Positions 24,933-34,355 of a stretch of 64,000 nt of DNA are shown in pieces. Under the pieces are notes generated by a model. The model saw nothing but the letters and a program-made list of their open reading frames with translations, was not told where the DNA came from and did no database searches. Source of the stretch: an uncultured Clostridium sp. (lineage in GTDB: Bacteria > Bacillota > Clostridia > TANB77 > CAG-508). The translations under genes and the position numbers were made by a program. Numbering within the stretch: position 1 is the stretch's first letter; every line of letters starts with the position of its first letter. The stretch is from NCBI GenBank assembly GCA_947244325.1, contig CAMXJY010000008.1, positions 33,416-97,415 on the forward strand. Reading direction: 5' to 3'.

Positions 24933-27900
24933 CTAAAACCCTATTCTTTTTCTTGATTCTTCTGCTTTTACATCTGGTATATCTTCTTCTGTAAATGTAA
25001 GTAATCTATCCATATCTGTAATTTCTCTTGTTTTTATAGCATGTTCTATTAATATTTTTTGAACAGTATTTTCAACAAATCTACCATTACCAAAGTTTTC
25101 TACTTCTTTTGCATCTGTTAATATTTTTTGAACCCTTGATTTAGCTCCTTCATCTGCTTTAAAGCCTTTATCTGCCACTTTTTTATCAAAGATTTTCATT
25201 AAGTCTTCTACACTATAATCTTCAAAATCAATTTCATATCCTATTCTTGATTTTAATCCTGGATTTAAGTCTCTAAATTTTTTCATTTCATCTGTATATC
25301 CTGCAAAGATTATTATTAATCTTCCTTGATAATCTTCCATTGCTTTTAAAAGTGTTGCTACACATTCTGCTGAATAACTTGCATTTGTACCATTATGTTC
25401 CATTATTGAATATGCTTCATCTATAAATAGTACTCCATCTAATGCAGATTCTATAACAGCTTGTGTTTTTGGTCCTGTTTGTCCTAAAAACTCACCTATT
25501 AAATCTTGTGATTGTACTTCAACTAATTTATCTCTTTTTACATATCCTAAATTATAATATATCTCTGCTAAAAGTCTTGCTACTGTTGTTTTTCCTGTTC
25601 CAGCATTTCCTTTAAATATCATATGCATATTAAAATCTGGATTTCTATCTAATTTTTTATTTAATTCAATTACTGAAACAAATCCATTAATATTTTCTTT
25701 TACACTATCTAATCCTATTAAAGAATTTAAGTCTTTTAATATTTCATTAACTCCACGTTCTTTGTCTTTTTTAGTTTCTTGAAAACTTTGTATATCTTTA
25801 TTTGTTATAGTTTTTAATAATTTATCATCTTCGCAATTGCCTGCATGTGTAAGTACTAATCTATCAAATAAATTAGTAACAAAACGTGCATTTCCAAAGT
25901 TTCTTCCTACTTTATTTTTCATTATGATTTTTTCTACTTTTTCAATAACACCATCCTCTAAAGTGAATTCATTTCCTTCTACTTCATCTTTAAAGATTTG
26001 TAATAATTCTTCTTTTGAAAAGTCTGAAAATTCTAATTCATATCCAATTCTTGACATTAATCCTTGGTTTGCATTTATAAAGTCATTCATTTCTTTTGTA
26101 TATCCTGCAAAGATTATTACTAATCTATCTTTATAAAGTTCCATTGCTTTACAAATTGTAGCCATACATTCTGCTGGATAATTTGATGTTGCTCCTCCTT
26201 TACTTGCCATAATTGTGTATGCTTCATCAATAAATAATACTCCATCTAATGCAGAATCTATAACTGCTTGTGTTTTTGGTGCTGTTTCTCCTAAGTGAGA
26301 ACCTATTAAATCTTTACTTGTAACTTCTATTATTTTGTTTTCTCTTATAAATCCTAATTTATAAAATAGTTCAGCCATAAGTCTTGCTACTGTTGTTTTT
26401 CCTGTTCCTGAATTTCCTTTAAATATCATGTTTAAGTTTGCAAAACCTTCTGTATCTATTTTTTTACTATAATCTAAATATTTCAAAAATTCATTTATAT
26501 TTGCTTTTACTTCACTTAATCCTACTAATCCATTTATATCCTCTAAGATTTCTTTTACTTCTCTAGTTTCAAGTTCTTGTGGCACGTCTTCTGGTAAGAA
26601 TGAATTTTTTATTTCTAATAACTTAAATTTATCAAATACTATAGAGTTATAAAGATTATCAATATAAGCATATTCATCCATAGTATCTGCATAATATGTA
26701 GCTTTGATATAATTCTCTAATTTTTCTGAGAATTCTTCATCTATTTGCATAATACTTTCTAATCTTTTTATAACTTTATTTTTTATTTTTATTGCGTCTA
26801 ATCCATCAATATATATTTTTCTATTTATTAAGCTATTCATAATCATTGGATGTTTTTGTGTTAAATCTTTAAGTACTGCTTCATTTTCTACAAAAAATGT
26901 AATTGACCTTCTATTTTTACAATTAAATTTTTCTATTGATGTAAATAATGCATCAACTCTGTACTCGTTTAAAGTCTTTATTTTATCCATATTTTCAAAG
27001 ATTACAACATCATTATCACTATAAATTTTATCAACTTGCATTATCATATCTGTTGAATCTTTTGTTCTTTTTACAAGCATTTCTGTGTCTACCCATAAAG
27101 TTGCTTTATTAGTAATATAGTTAAAAGTTCTTACATATCTATTTATTATATTTATTACTTTATCTGAAATTATAGTATTTTTAGTAAATAGTCCAATATT
27201 AAAATGAATATATGGTAAATCCTCATTAAAGTAATAATTTCTTATGTATGTAAGTATTGATATTATTTCTTCTTTTTCTTTATCTGAACATTCTAATTCT
27301 TCTACAGAATGAACATATTGATTATAATATGCTACTCTAAATTCACTTTCTTTAAAATTTCTTTTGTCTAGTATTGTTTTTATAACTACTTGCTCATCTA
27401 TGTTATTTCTTGTACATAAATATCTTATATATGCTGCAAGTTCAATTGGTGATTTATCAAATAAATATGAAAAGTTTTCAGTAAATTTAATTTCTGATAA
27501 ATTAATTTCCCCTTCTAAACCTTTATTTTCTTTATAAAATTCATTTAGATTATTAAAAAATGAATTATTTTTTACATTAAAATCTAAATATTTAAAATAA
27601 AGTTTTCCACTTTCTTCTCTTTCAAGTTTTATACTATCTGAAGATAAAAGCATTCCAGCACAAACTATATCCATAGAATTTTCTGCTAATTCTTCTACAG
27701 ATTGTATTACAAAATCTATTAAATGTTGATCTTTATTATATTCTTTTTTTTCACTTGATATTAATTTATCAAATACTTTTTCTATATCAAATTTATTATC
27801 TGTAACACATTTTTTTATATAAGTAACTAACTTAAATGGACATACATCTGTATCAACATTGCAATATGAGCATTTTAAGCCCAAATCATTATCTAAATTA

Positions 27901-28193
27901 TTTAAGTTAAGTCTCCATGAATTTTTATATTCTCTTAAAGCGTAACCTACATAAAATAAAAATATTTTTTCTAATAAATCTTCTGAATCATCAAACTTTT
28001 TAGCACACAATTTTAAATATGAAAGTTCTAATATGTTTGTTGGTTTATCAACAAATTTATCTCCTTCTTTTACTTTTTCTGTTGTCATTGTATAACCAAG
28101 TAACTCTGTTTCATTAATAAATTTTGCCATTTTTATTTCATTTTGAGTGAATTTTTCTTTTATAAAATTTACAAAGTTTTCTGTTTCGTCCAT
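24933..28193 (-). CDS. Large protein with two CbxX/SpoVK-type AAA+ domains
   Basis: 1086 residues. The N-terminal 550 residues are of unknown fold and contain a cysteine cluster (Cys 108, 111, 118: CSYCNVDTDVC). Two tandem AAA+ modules follow, with Walker A FKGNSGTGKTTVARL near 590 and FKGNAGTGKTTVARL near 860, each with LFIDEAY and an IIFAGY sensor region. This is the CbxX/CfqX (SpoVK, EccA-like) group, which remodels protein complexes. It may form a unit with the two unknown genes downstream. The pore and substrate are unknown. Confidence 0.85.
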   Translation of the reverse strand: MDETENFVNFIKEKFTQNEIKMAKFINETELLGYTMTTEKVKEGDKFVDKPTNILELSYLKLCAKKFDDSEDLLEKIFLFYVGYALREYKNSWRLNLNNLDNDLGLKCSYCNVDTDVCPFKLVTYIKKCVTDNKFDIEKVFDKLISSEKKEYNKDQHLIDFVIQSVEELAENSMDIVCAGMLLSSDSIKLEREESGKLYFKYLDFNVKNNSFFNNLNEFYKENKGLEGEINLSEIKFTENFSYLFDKSPIELAAYIRYLCTRNNIDEQVVIKTILDKRNFKESEFRVAYYNQYVHSVEELECSDKEKEEIISILTYIRNYYFNEDLPYIHFNIGLFTKNTIISDKVINIINRYVRTFNYITNKATLWVDTEMLVKRTKDSTDMIMQVDKIYSDNDVVIFENMDKIKTLNEYRVDALFTSIEKFNCKNRRSITFFVENEAVLKDLTQKHPMIMNSLINRKIYIDGLDAIKIKNKVIKRLESIMQIDEEFSEKLENYIKATYYADTMDEYAYIDNLYNSIVFDKFKLLEIKNSFLPEDVPQELETREVKEILEDINGLVGLSEVKANINEFLKYLDYSKKIDTEGFANLNMIFKGNSGTGKTTVARLMAELFYKLGFIRENKIIEVTSKDLIGSHLGETAPKTQAVIDSALDGVLFIDEAYTIMASKGGATSNYPAECMATICKAMELYKDRLVIIFAGYTKEMNDFINANQGLMSRIGYELEFSDFSKEELLQIFKDEVEGNEFTLEDGVIEKVEKIIMKNKVGRNFGNARFVTNLFDRLVLTHAGNCEDDKLLKTITNKDIQSFQETKKDKERGVNEILKDLNSLIGLDSVKENINGFVSVIELNKKLDRNPDFNMHMIFKGNAGTGKTTVARLLAEIYYNLGYVKRDKLVEVQSQDLIGEFLGQTGPKTQAVIESALDGVLFIDEAYSIMEHNGTNASYSAECVATLLKAMEDYQGRLIIIFAGYTDEMKKFRDLNPGLKSRIGYEIDFEDYSVEDLMKIFDKKVADKGFKADEGAKSRVQKILTDAKEVENFGNGRFVENTVQKILIEHAIKTREITDMDRLLTFTEEDIPDVKAEESRKRIGF

Positions 28194-28256
28194 ATTAAAT
28201 TCTTTTCCTTTCTTACTTTGCGGAAAGAGAACACGTCTCTATCCATTATCATTCGT

Positions 28257-29579
28257 CTAAAAATTATTTTTTATTGCTTCTTCTATTGCTCTTATATAGT
28301 TTTCCTTTTCATTTTGCATTATTTCTAAATCATTTTTTATATATCCTAATTCTATTTGATAACATTCAATTCCTTGATTAGAATTATAATATTTATTTGC
28401 ACTATATGATGTATTTCTTCCATCAACATATGCTCCTGTTGCTATTCCGCCAACTTCTCTTATTGTATATAAATATGGTGTATTTGTTGTTATATTATAA
28501 GGCTCATATCCTTTTTTATTTGCTGTAGCTGTATATTCTTTTATTACATTTGGTGTAAAATTTCTAACATATACTCCATCAAGTTTTTTAAAAGATGTAT
28601 TATTAGAAAAATTTATACTTGAATATTCATTAATTTTATTTGACATTTCTCCTGCAAATTTTAAATCTGATTTACATGGAGCATATATTTCAAAACCACT
28701 TAAATTTTTTACTCCATTATTTACATGAAATGATATCATAAGTTTTGCTTTTGTACCACAAGCTATTCCTATTCTTCCATCTTCATCATACATATTTGTA
28801 TATGTGTAAGAAGATGTATTATCATCATCTCTTGTTAATTTTACTTTATACCCATCTTCTTCTAATCTTTGTTTTAATAATTTAGCATATTCTAAAGTTA
28901 AATCCGCTTCTGTAACAGCTCCTTGCCTTTCTCCAACATCTTTGCCACCATGACCTGCATCTATAACTATATCATAAACCTCTTCTGGAAGAGATGTATC
29001 TTCTATACTCATGGTTAAAAGACTATATTCTTTATCGTCATGATTTACTTTATTAAAACCAATAATTGCTTTTTTATTTGCACCTTCTGATGTTATTGTA
29101 TAATAATTTATATTATCATTATTTTCAGAAGCATTTGCAAAAGAATAATATTTTGGATTTACACTATTGTTCAATTTTAATCTAAGCAAAATATAATACT
29201 CTGAACCACTTTTTAATTTATCTATTGTAATTCCTATATTCATTGCTTCTTCTGAAAAAAATACTAGATTTCCTTCTTCAAAATTATAACTTAAAGCATA
29301 TGTTTCTTCATAACCATTTCCATCTGTTATAAATAATTTAGCACTTTCAAAATTATCTTTACTAATATTACTAAATTTTCCACTTATATTAAAAGCTCGT
29401 CCATATGTATAAAAGCTTGTAGTCTCAGCAGTTTTACTTTGTATCATATTAAGTACATTACTTTCTGCTTCTTTTTGCTTTTTTTCTGGAATTGCTTTTT
29501 TAAATGTAATTGAAATACCAAGAATTATTCCTATTACCATAAGTATTAAAACAGCAGACTTAAATACTTTTTTTAGCAT
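28257..29579 (-). CDS. N-acetylmuramoyl-L-alanine amidase (Amidase_3)
   Basis: About 440 residues. An N-terminal anchor (AVLILMVIGIILGISITF) and a beta-rich middle domain precede a zinc amidase domain (about 210-440): IVIDAGHGGKDVGERQGAVTEADLTL gives His and Glu ligands, ISFHVNN the second His, and CYQIELGYIKND the catalytic Glu. It cleaves the bond between MurNAc and the stem peptide. I chose the ATG at 29577-29579; a GTG three codons upstream is equally possible because neither has a strong ribosome site. CwlD-like roles are possible but unproven. Confidence 0.87.
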   Translation of the reverse strand: MLKKVFKSAVLILMVIGIILGISITFKKAIPEKKQKEAESNVLNMIQSKTAETTSFYTYGRAFNISGKFSNISKDNFESAKLFITDGNGYEETYALSYNFEEGNLVFFSEEAMNIGITIDKLKSGSEYYILLRLKLNNSVNPKYYSFANASENNDNINYYTITSEGANKKAIIGFNKVNHDDKEYSLLTMSIEDTSLPEEVYDIVIDAGHGGKDVGERQGAVTEADLTLEYAKLLKQRLEEDGYKVKLTRDDDNTSSYTYTNMYDEDGRIGIACGTKAKLMISFHVNNGVKNLSGFEIYAPCKSDLKFAGEMSNKINEYSSINFSNNTSFKKLDGVYVRNFTPNVIKEYTATANKKGYEPYNITTNTPYLYTIREVGGIATGAYVDGRNTSYSANKYYNSNQGIECYQIELGYIKNDLEIMQNEKENYIRAIEEAIKNNF

Positions 29580-29667
29580 ATCAAACACTCACATACATAT
29601 ATTTAGGTTTTATGACACCTATAAACTACATTTACTAATATAATTTTCTTGTATATTTCTTATAATT

Positions 29668-30976
29668 TTAATTAATTATCTCTGCAATTAAATCATAATC
29701 TCTAACTGATATTATCTTACATTTTATAAAATCTCCTGATTTTATTTTACCATTATTTTTTATGAATATTGTTCCATCTTCATTTGGTATATCCATATAA
29801 CTTCTTGCACATATATATTTATTATCATCTGAAAATCCATCTACAATTGCTTCATATTCGTTTCCAATCTTCTCTTCAAGTTTTATTTTTGATATTTTAT
29901 TTTCTAAAGTCATTATTTTATCAAGTCTACTTTGTTTTGTTTTATAATGAACCTGCTCTTTTATTTTTGCTGCTGGTGTTCCATCTTCTTTAGAATACTT
30001 AAATACTCCTAATTTTTCAAATTTTGCACTATTTACAAATTCATACAATTCAAAAAAATCTTCTTCTGTTTCACCTGGAAATCCAACTATCATAGTAGTT
30101 CTTAAAATCACATCTGGTATTTCTTTTCTTATTTTTTCTATTACTCTTTCTATTGATTTACTATCACTTTTTCTATTCATTCTTTTTAACACTTTATCTG
30201 AAAAATGTTGAAGTGGAATATCAAAGTAATTACAAATCTTATCATTATTTTTTACTGTTTGTATAAGCTCATCTGTTATACTTTCTGGATAAGCATATAA
30301 AAATCTAATCCATTTAAAGCCTTCTATTTTGCATAATTTTTCTAATAATTCTGCTAAACGTGGCTCTCCATAAATATCAATTCCATATTTTGTAGTATCT
30401 TGTGCGATAACTATTAATTCTTTTATTCCACTTTTTGCAAGCTTATTTGCCTCTTCTAATATATCTTCCATTTTTCTACTTACAAATGGACCTCTTATAT
30501 ATGGAATTGCACAATATGTACATCTATTACTACAGCCTTCTGCTATTTTTAAATATGCTGTAGCACTTCCTGTTGAAATAACTCTATCTAAGTAGTCTAA
30601 AGTATTTTTAGATTTTGTTTCTCTTTTTATCATTTTAGAAATTTTTTCCCAGAAATCATCATATTCGTCTATACTTAAAAACATATCCACTTCTGGTAAT
30701 GCTTTTTCTAAATCTTTTTTGTATCTTTGTACTAAACACCCCATTGCAACTAAATATTTACAATTTCCTGTTTTTTTATATTCAGCCATTTCTAATATAC
30801 AATTTATAGCTTCCTCTTTTGCTGATTCTATAAATCCACAAGTATTAATAATTATTATTTCTGCATCTTTTGGATTATTTACTATTTCAAAATTTTCTTT
30901 TTTAAATATTCCTATACACATTTCAGTATCTACTAAATTTTTACTACATCCGAAGTGATACAAATCCTACTTTCAT
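29668..30976 (-). CDS. rimO: Ribosomal protein S12 methylthiotransferase, frameshifted at CGG
   Basis: The ATG at 30974-30976 with AAAGGA upstream opens MKVGFVSL, then an in-frame CGG (30950-30952) and a TAG two codons later. Skipping the C of CGG restores MKVGFVSLGCSKNLVDTE, the exact RimO N-terminus. The rest is intact: UPF0004 cysteines (LGCSKN, INTCGF, MGCLVQ), radical SAM CSNRCTYCAIP, and a TRAM-like C-terminus. RimO methylthiolates an Asp of ribosomal protein S12. A TTG start in the second frame (30963) could also make a shorter enzyme keeping the first cysteine. Confidence 0.85.
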
Positions 30977-30991
30977 ACTACTTTTCCTTTA

Positions 30992-31231
30992 CTACATTAA
31001 TATTGTTATTATGGTTGCTATAACTAATCCTGGAACTCCAAATAGTCCTGTAAGTACTACTGTCCACCAGTATATAACTATTCCAATTCCCATATATGAA
31101 CAAATAGCTAGTATAATCCCACCTATTATAGAATTAATTACAAATTTCATAATAATTCTAAATGGTAGTGATATAATTTTTAAAACAAGCATTAAAACTG
31201 CTATTCCTATTGCAAATGATATTATATGCAT
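30992..31231 (-). CDS. BofA-like membrane protein (pro-sigma-K processing inhibitor family)
   Basis: About 79 residues, two transmembrane helices. The C-terminal half INSIIGGIILAICSYMGIGIVIYWWTVVLTGLFGVPG follows the BofA pattern ending in G-x-x-G-V-P-G. BofA inhibits the SpoIVFB protease that activates sigma-K in sporulation. Its presence supports a spore-forming lineage, though such genes persist in non-spore-formers. The start is uncertain: AAGGAG lies 27 bases before the ATG chosen (31229-31231), and an upstream TTG (31300) lacks a ribosome site. It begins 15 bases after rimO. Confidence 0.7.
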   Translation of the reverse strand: MHIISFAIGIAVLMLVLKIISLPFRIIMKFVINSIIGGIILAICSYMGIGIVIYWWTVVLTGLFGVPGLVIATIITILM

Positions 31232-31400
31232 TTTCTTATTTGTATTGAAAAATTCAATACTCTCCTTATGTATTATTTTGGTTTTTATCTGTTTTACCAA
31301 TAAACATTTATATAAATTTATGTAATATATTAAATCTTTATAATTTATTACATTATATATTATGATATGTGTTTTTACAATATCGAATTTTGGAAAAATA

Positions 31401-31472
31401 AAAAAGACACGGGGACGGAGGTTTTGTCTAAAATTTATTTTTTAGACAAAACCTCCGTCCCCGTGTCTTTTT
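31401..31472. repeat. REP-like GC-rich palindrome
   Basis: Perfect 33-base arms (31401-31433 and 31440-31472) around a 6-base loop, with core GACACGGGGACGGAGG, far richer in G+C than the surroundings. It directly abuts the stop codon of the beta-propeller gene and ends in T tracts on both strands, so it also serves as a bidirectional terminator. A 29-base half copy with one mismatch lies at 48184-48212. The GGGGACGG core resembles REP-type elements mobilised by RAYT transposases in Firmicutes. Confidence 0.8.
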
Positions 31473-33581
31473 TTAATAAGCTATAATTTCATTTGTTTCT
31501 GTATTTATATTTACTTCTAATTTTAGTTCTTTTATTTTTTCAAAAGAATTTAAGTCATATGAAATAATTGATTTATCACTTAAAATATATAGTATATCTT
31601 CAATATAAATCATTCTTTGTCCATAATATCCTCTTTCATTTGTAATTTTAAAATAATCTTCAAATCCTTTTTCTAAATCTATTTTATAGATACTTATTTC
31701 ATTTTTTCCATCATAATTTACTGGAAATCCAATCAAATTATCTGACTTTTTATAAAATAATACTTTGTGATTATATAGTAATTCTGAACTTGTATATGAT
31801 TTTCCAATATCTATACTAAACATTTCTTTTGGATTTTCTACATCTGATACATCAAACATAGACATTTTCATATTATCTGTAGTTATTCCACCATAGCCAT
31901 TTGATTTTGTATTATATCCTATTCCAATTATATGAGTTTCATCATATGGATGTAAATATGAACTATATCCTGGAATTTTTAATTCTCCTTTTATTTGAGG
32001 ATTAGTTGGATCTGATAAATCTATTACAAATAATGGATCTACTTGTTCAAATGTTACTATATATCCCATTTTTCCCATAAATCTTACTGAATATATTTTT
32101 TCATCTTTTGCTAAATCATCTATTTTTCCAATTTCTTTTAAATTATCATCTAGTATATACAATCTGTTGCTATATAGTGGTTCTTCATATGAAATACTTC
32201 CTATTCCTGTTTCTTCATCATAGTTTTCTTCTGTTCTTGTTTCAACTACATATGTTGTTGCAACTCTTAAGTTTCCTTCATATTCATCCATTGAAAATTG
32301 ATTATTCATATATCCTTCAACTTCACCTTTTGCTGTTAAAACAATATTTGAATTATCTAAATTAAATTTGTATATTGTTGTATTTGTTTTTCTATAACTA
32401 TTATCATATTTAATTTGTGTTACATATAAATTTTTTTCGCTTGCATATACTTCTGTACTATTTGCTCCAAAAAATGTTTCTACATTCATTTCATCATTAT
32501 TATTAATATTAAATCCACCAACTAACATATAGCTATAATTTTCTGTTCCTTTAAAATATGCAATATCTGTACATTCAATATATCTTGATTTTCCATCTGC
32601 TTCTATTACTCTTGGTAACAAATCTTCATCTTTTAAATTGTCATAATAATATACATTTTTATTACTTATAAAATATACATTATCTCCTATCATTCTTGAA
32701 TTTGTATAATATCCATCTAAACCTACTTGTCTAATAAATTCTGGTTTTTCTTTATTTTGTATATCATAAACCATTGCTACTGCTGTATTACTTCTATTTA
32801 TTCTTACTGCCTCAGAATATGCCATATCTTCTACTTCACGTCTTTTAAAAGTTGCCTCATCTTCAGTACTTGTTTTTTCTCTAGTTATATTTTCTTCATA
32901 CTCATAAAGGTTTCCTAATAATACTAATTTATCTTTGTTGATAAAAAGCTCTTGAGGGGAAAATGACTTTTTACCATCTTCTTTTATTTGAATTGTAGCA
33001 ACAGTTTCTAATTCTTCTGCATTCACAATAAAAAGTTTATCATATGTTATATAATAAATATAATCTCCATCAGTTTTTATTATATCTGCTTCATCAACAT
33101 TTTCTACTTGTACATTTGTTGTTGAATGGTCTTTATCTGTTGTAGCACTTGTTTTTGAATAATCTGAAAGTTCTTCTTGTTTTTGTTCTGATTTAGTATT
33201 CATTACTACTTCTGAATTCACATCTGCACTTTCTGCGATTGAATCAAATACCATTCCATTACTTCTACTTTTAGTATAAGTATTTTCTTTTAAAACTTCT
33301 TTTAATTCTTTCATACTTTCAAATCTAGGTAAATCGTTTTTTGATGTTGCTATTTTTTCTGTTTTATTTGGATTGAATTCTGGACCTTGTATAGGTTCTC
33401 CTTTTTTTAATTCCATAAATCCTACAGAAAAAACTAAAATAAATACAGCACATGCTGATAAATATTTTAAATATGATAATTTATTTGTTTTTCGTTTATT
33501 CATTTTTTCTAATGTTTTTTCTTTTAATTCATCACTTGCATGTATTTGCTCTATTGCACTTTTATAATCATCTTTATTCAT
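31473..33581 (-). CDS. Membrane-anchored beta-propeller protein, probable anti-sigma partner
   Basis: 702 residues. The N-terminus (MNKDDYKSAIEQIHASDELK..., about 1-38) and the following transmembrane helix (YLKYLSACAVFILVFSVGFME) look like the cytoplasmic and anchor parts of an anti-sigma factor. The long extracellular part (about 150-700) has repeated beta-propeller blades (DIAYFKG, YIVTFEQVDPLFVIDLSDPTNPQ...), as in secreted COG4880-type proteins. The start ATG has GAAGGAGG upstream and overlaps the sigma gene by 8 bases, so translation is coupled. I infer a sigma/anti-sigma pair whose sensor is a propeller. Confidence 0.7.
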   Translation of the reverse strand: MNKDDYKSAIEQIHASDELKEKTLEKMNKRKTNKLSYLKYLSACAVFILVFSVGFMELKKGEPIQGPEFNPNKTEKIATSKNDLPRFESMKELKEVLKENTYTKSRSNGMVFDSIAESADVNSEVVMNTKSEQKQEELSDYSKTSATTDKDHSTTNVQVENVDEADIIKTDGDYIYYITYDKLFIVNAEELETVATIQIKEDGKKSFSPQELFINKDKLVLLGNLYEYEENITREKTSTEDEATFKRREVEDMAYSEAVRINRSNTAVAMVYDIQNKEKPEFIRQVGLDGYYTNSRMIGDNVYFISNKNVYYYDNLKDEDLLPRVIEADGKSRYIECTDIAYFKGTENYSYMLVGGFNINNNDEMNVETFFGANSTEVYASEKNLYVTQIKYDNSYRKTNTTIYKFNLDNSNIVLTAKGEVEGYMNNQFSMDEYEGNLRVATTYVVETRTEENYDEETGIGSISYEEPLYSNRLYILDDNLKEIGKIDDLAKDEKIYSVRFMGKMGYIVTFEQVDPLFVIDLSDPTNPQIKGELKIPGYSSYLHPYDETHIIGIGYNTKSNGYGGITTDNMKMSMFDVSDVENPKEMFSIDIGKSYTSSELLYNHKVLFYKKSDNLIGFPVNYDGKNEISIYKIDLEKGFEDYFKITNERGYYGQRMIYIEDILYILSDKSIISYDLNSFEKIKELKLEVNINTETNEIIAY

Positions 33582-34044
33582 CTTCAAAACCTCCTTCTAT
33601 TTTTTCTTTTAAAATTTCTCTAGCTCTAAATAACCATGTTTTAATAGTTCCTTCACTTGTTTTCATTAAATCAGATATTTCTTTTACTTTGTATCCTTCA
33701 TAATATAGTAGATATATTACTGTTCTATAATTTTGAGGTAATTCACAAACAATTGAAAATATATCGTTTTCTTCTTTCTTCTCAAAAACAATACTTTCAT
33801 CTAATGTAACTACTTTTTTATTCCAAGAAGATTGTTTAAGATTTTTTGTTAAATTTATTGTTACTCTAATAAACCATGCTTTTTCATGTTCACTATTTTC
33901 AAATCTAGGATTTTTTTCACTAAATTTCATAAACACATCTTGAAATACATCTTCTGCATTTTCAACTGTTCCACATCTTGTAATTGCTATTCTATATACC
34001 ATATCTGCATATTTTTCTATTATTTCATTTACATCTTTTTGCAT
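33574..34044 (-). CDS. ECF-type RNA polymerase sigma factor
   Basis: 156 residues. Region 2: MVYRIAITRCGTVENAEDVFQDVFMKF and HEKAWFIRVTINLTKN; region 4: LPQNYRTVIYLLYYEGYKVKEISDLMKTSEGTIKTWLFRAREILKEKI. This is the compact ECF layout of SigV/SigX-like factors. Its 3' end overlaps the propeller gene. The TGAAAC-type promoter at 34066-34095 suggests autoregulation. Confidence 0.9.
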   Translation of the reverse strand: MQKDVNEIIEKYADMVYRIAITRCGTVENAEDVFQDVFMKFSEKNPRFENSEHEKAWFIRVTINLTKNLKQSSWNKKVVTLDESIVFEKKEENDIFSIVCELPQNYRTVIYLLYYEGYKVKEISDLMKTSEGTIKTWLFRAREILKEKIEGGFEDE

Positions 34045-34065
34045 ATTTTTCCCCCCATCTATTAC

Positions 34066-34095
34066 TAATACAAATTAAAACTTATTTTGGTTTCA
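34066..34095 (-). promoter_or_regulatory. Candidate ECF promoter of the propeller/sigma operon
   Basis: TGAAAC (34090-34095) and GTATTA (34066-34071) on the minus strand with an 18-base spacer, about 20 bases before the sigma start. TGAAAC is the usual ECF -35 in Firmicutes (for example SigW, SigX). The same -35/-10 pair recurs at the other sigma operons in this window. Confidence 0.5.
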
Positions 34096-34149
34096 AAAAA
34101 ATAAATTTTTTTACGAAATCTTTATCTATTATGAAATATTGATTACTTT

Positions 34150-34315
34150 CCTCATAGAACAAATCTGAAAAAATCAAAGATTTTTTCAGTAAATTTATTC
34201 ATGTTCATAACTTATCTTTAACTCATTACATTCGCACGTCTAAGAAATGTACAATATTTAGCGAAGCTTTTATATAATAGAAAAATTATACTTTCCTATT
34301 ATATAAAATAAAAAG
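34150..34315 (+). repeat. GTGGAC-box hairpin repeat, copy 2 (long, degenerate)
   Basis: This fills the 311-base gap between sigma and rng. It shares with the copy at 42228-42420 the blocks CATAACTTATCT (34206), TAAGAAATGT (34241) and GCGAAGCTTTTAT (34261), and ends in a hairpin TATATAATAG/CTATTATATA. Its GTGGAC box is decayed. Confidence 0.6.
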
Positions 34316-34352
34316 CGAATTAATAAAGTAAAAAATTCACTTTACTAATTCG
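34316..34352 (-). terminator. Terminator of the pth-rng operon
   Basis: Fourteen-base arms (34316-34329, 34339-34352) with one mismatch, followed on the minus strand by CTTTTTATTTT. It lies 4 bases past the rng stop codon. Confidence 0.75.
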
Positions 34353-34355
34353 TAC

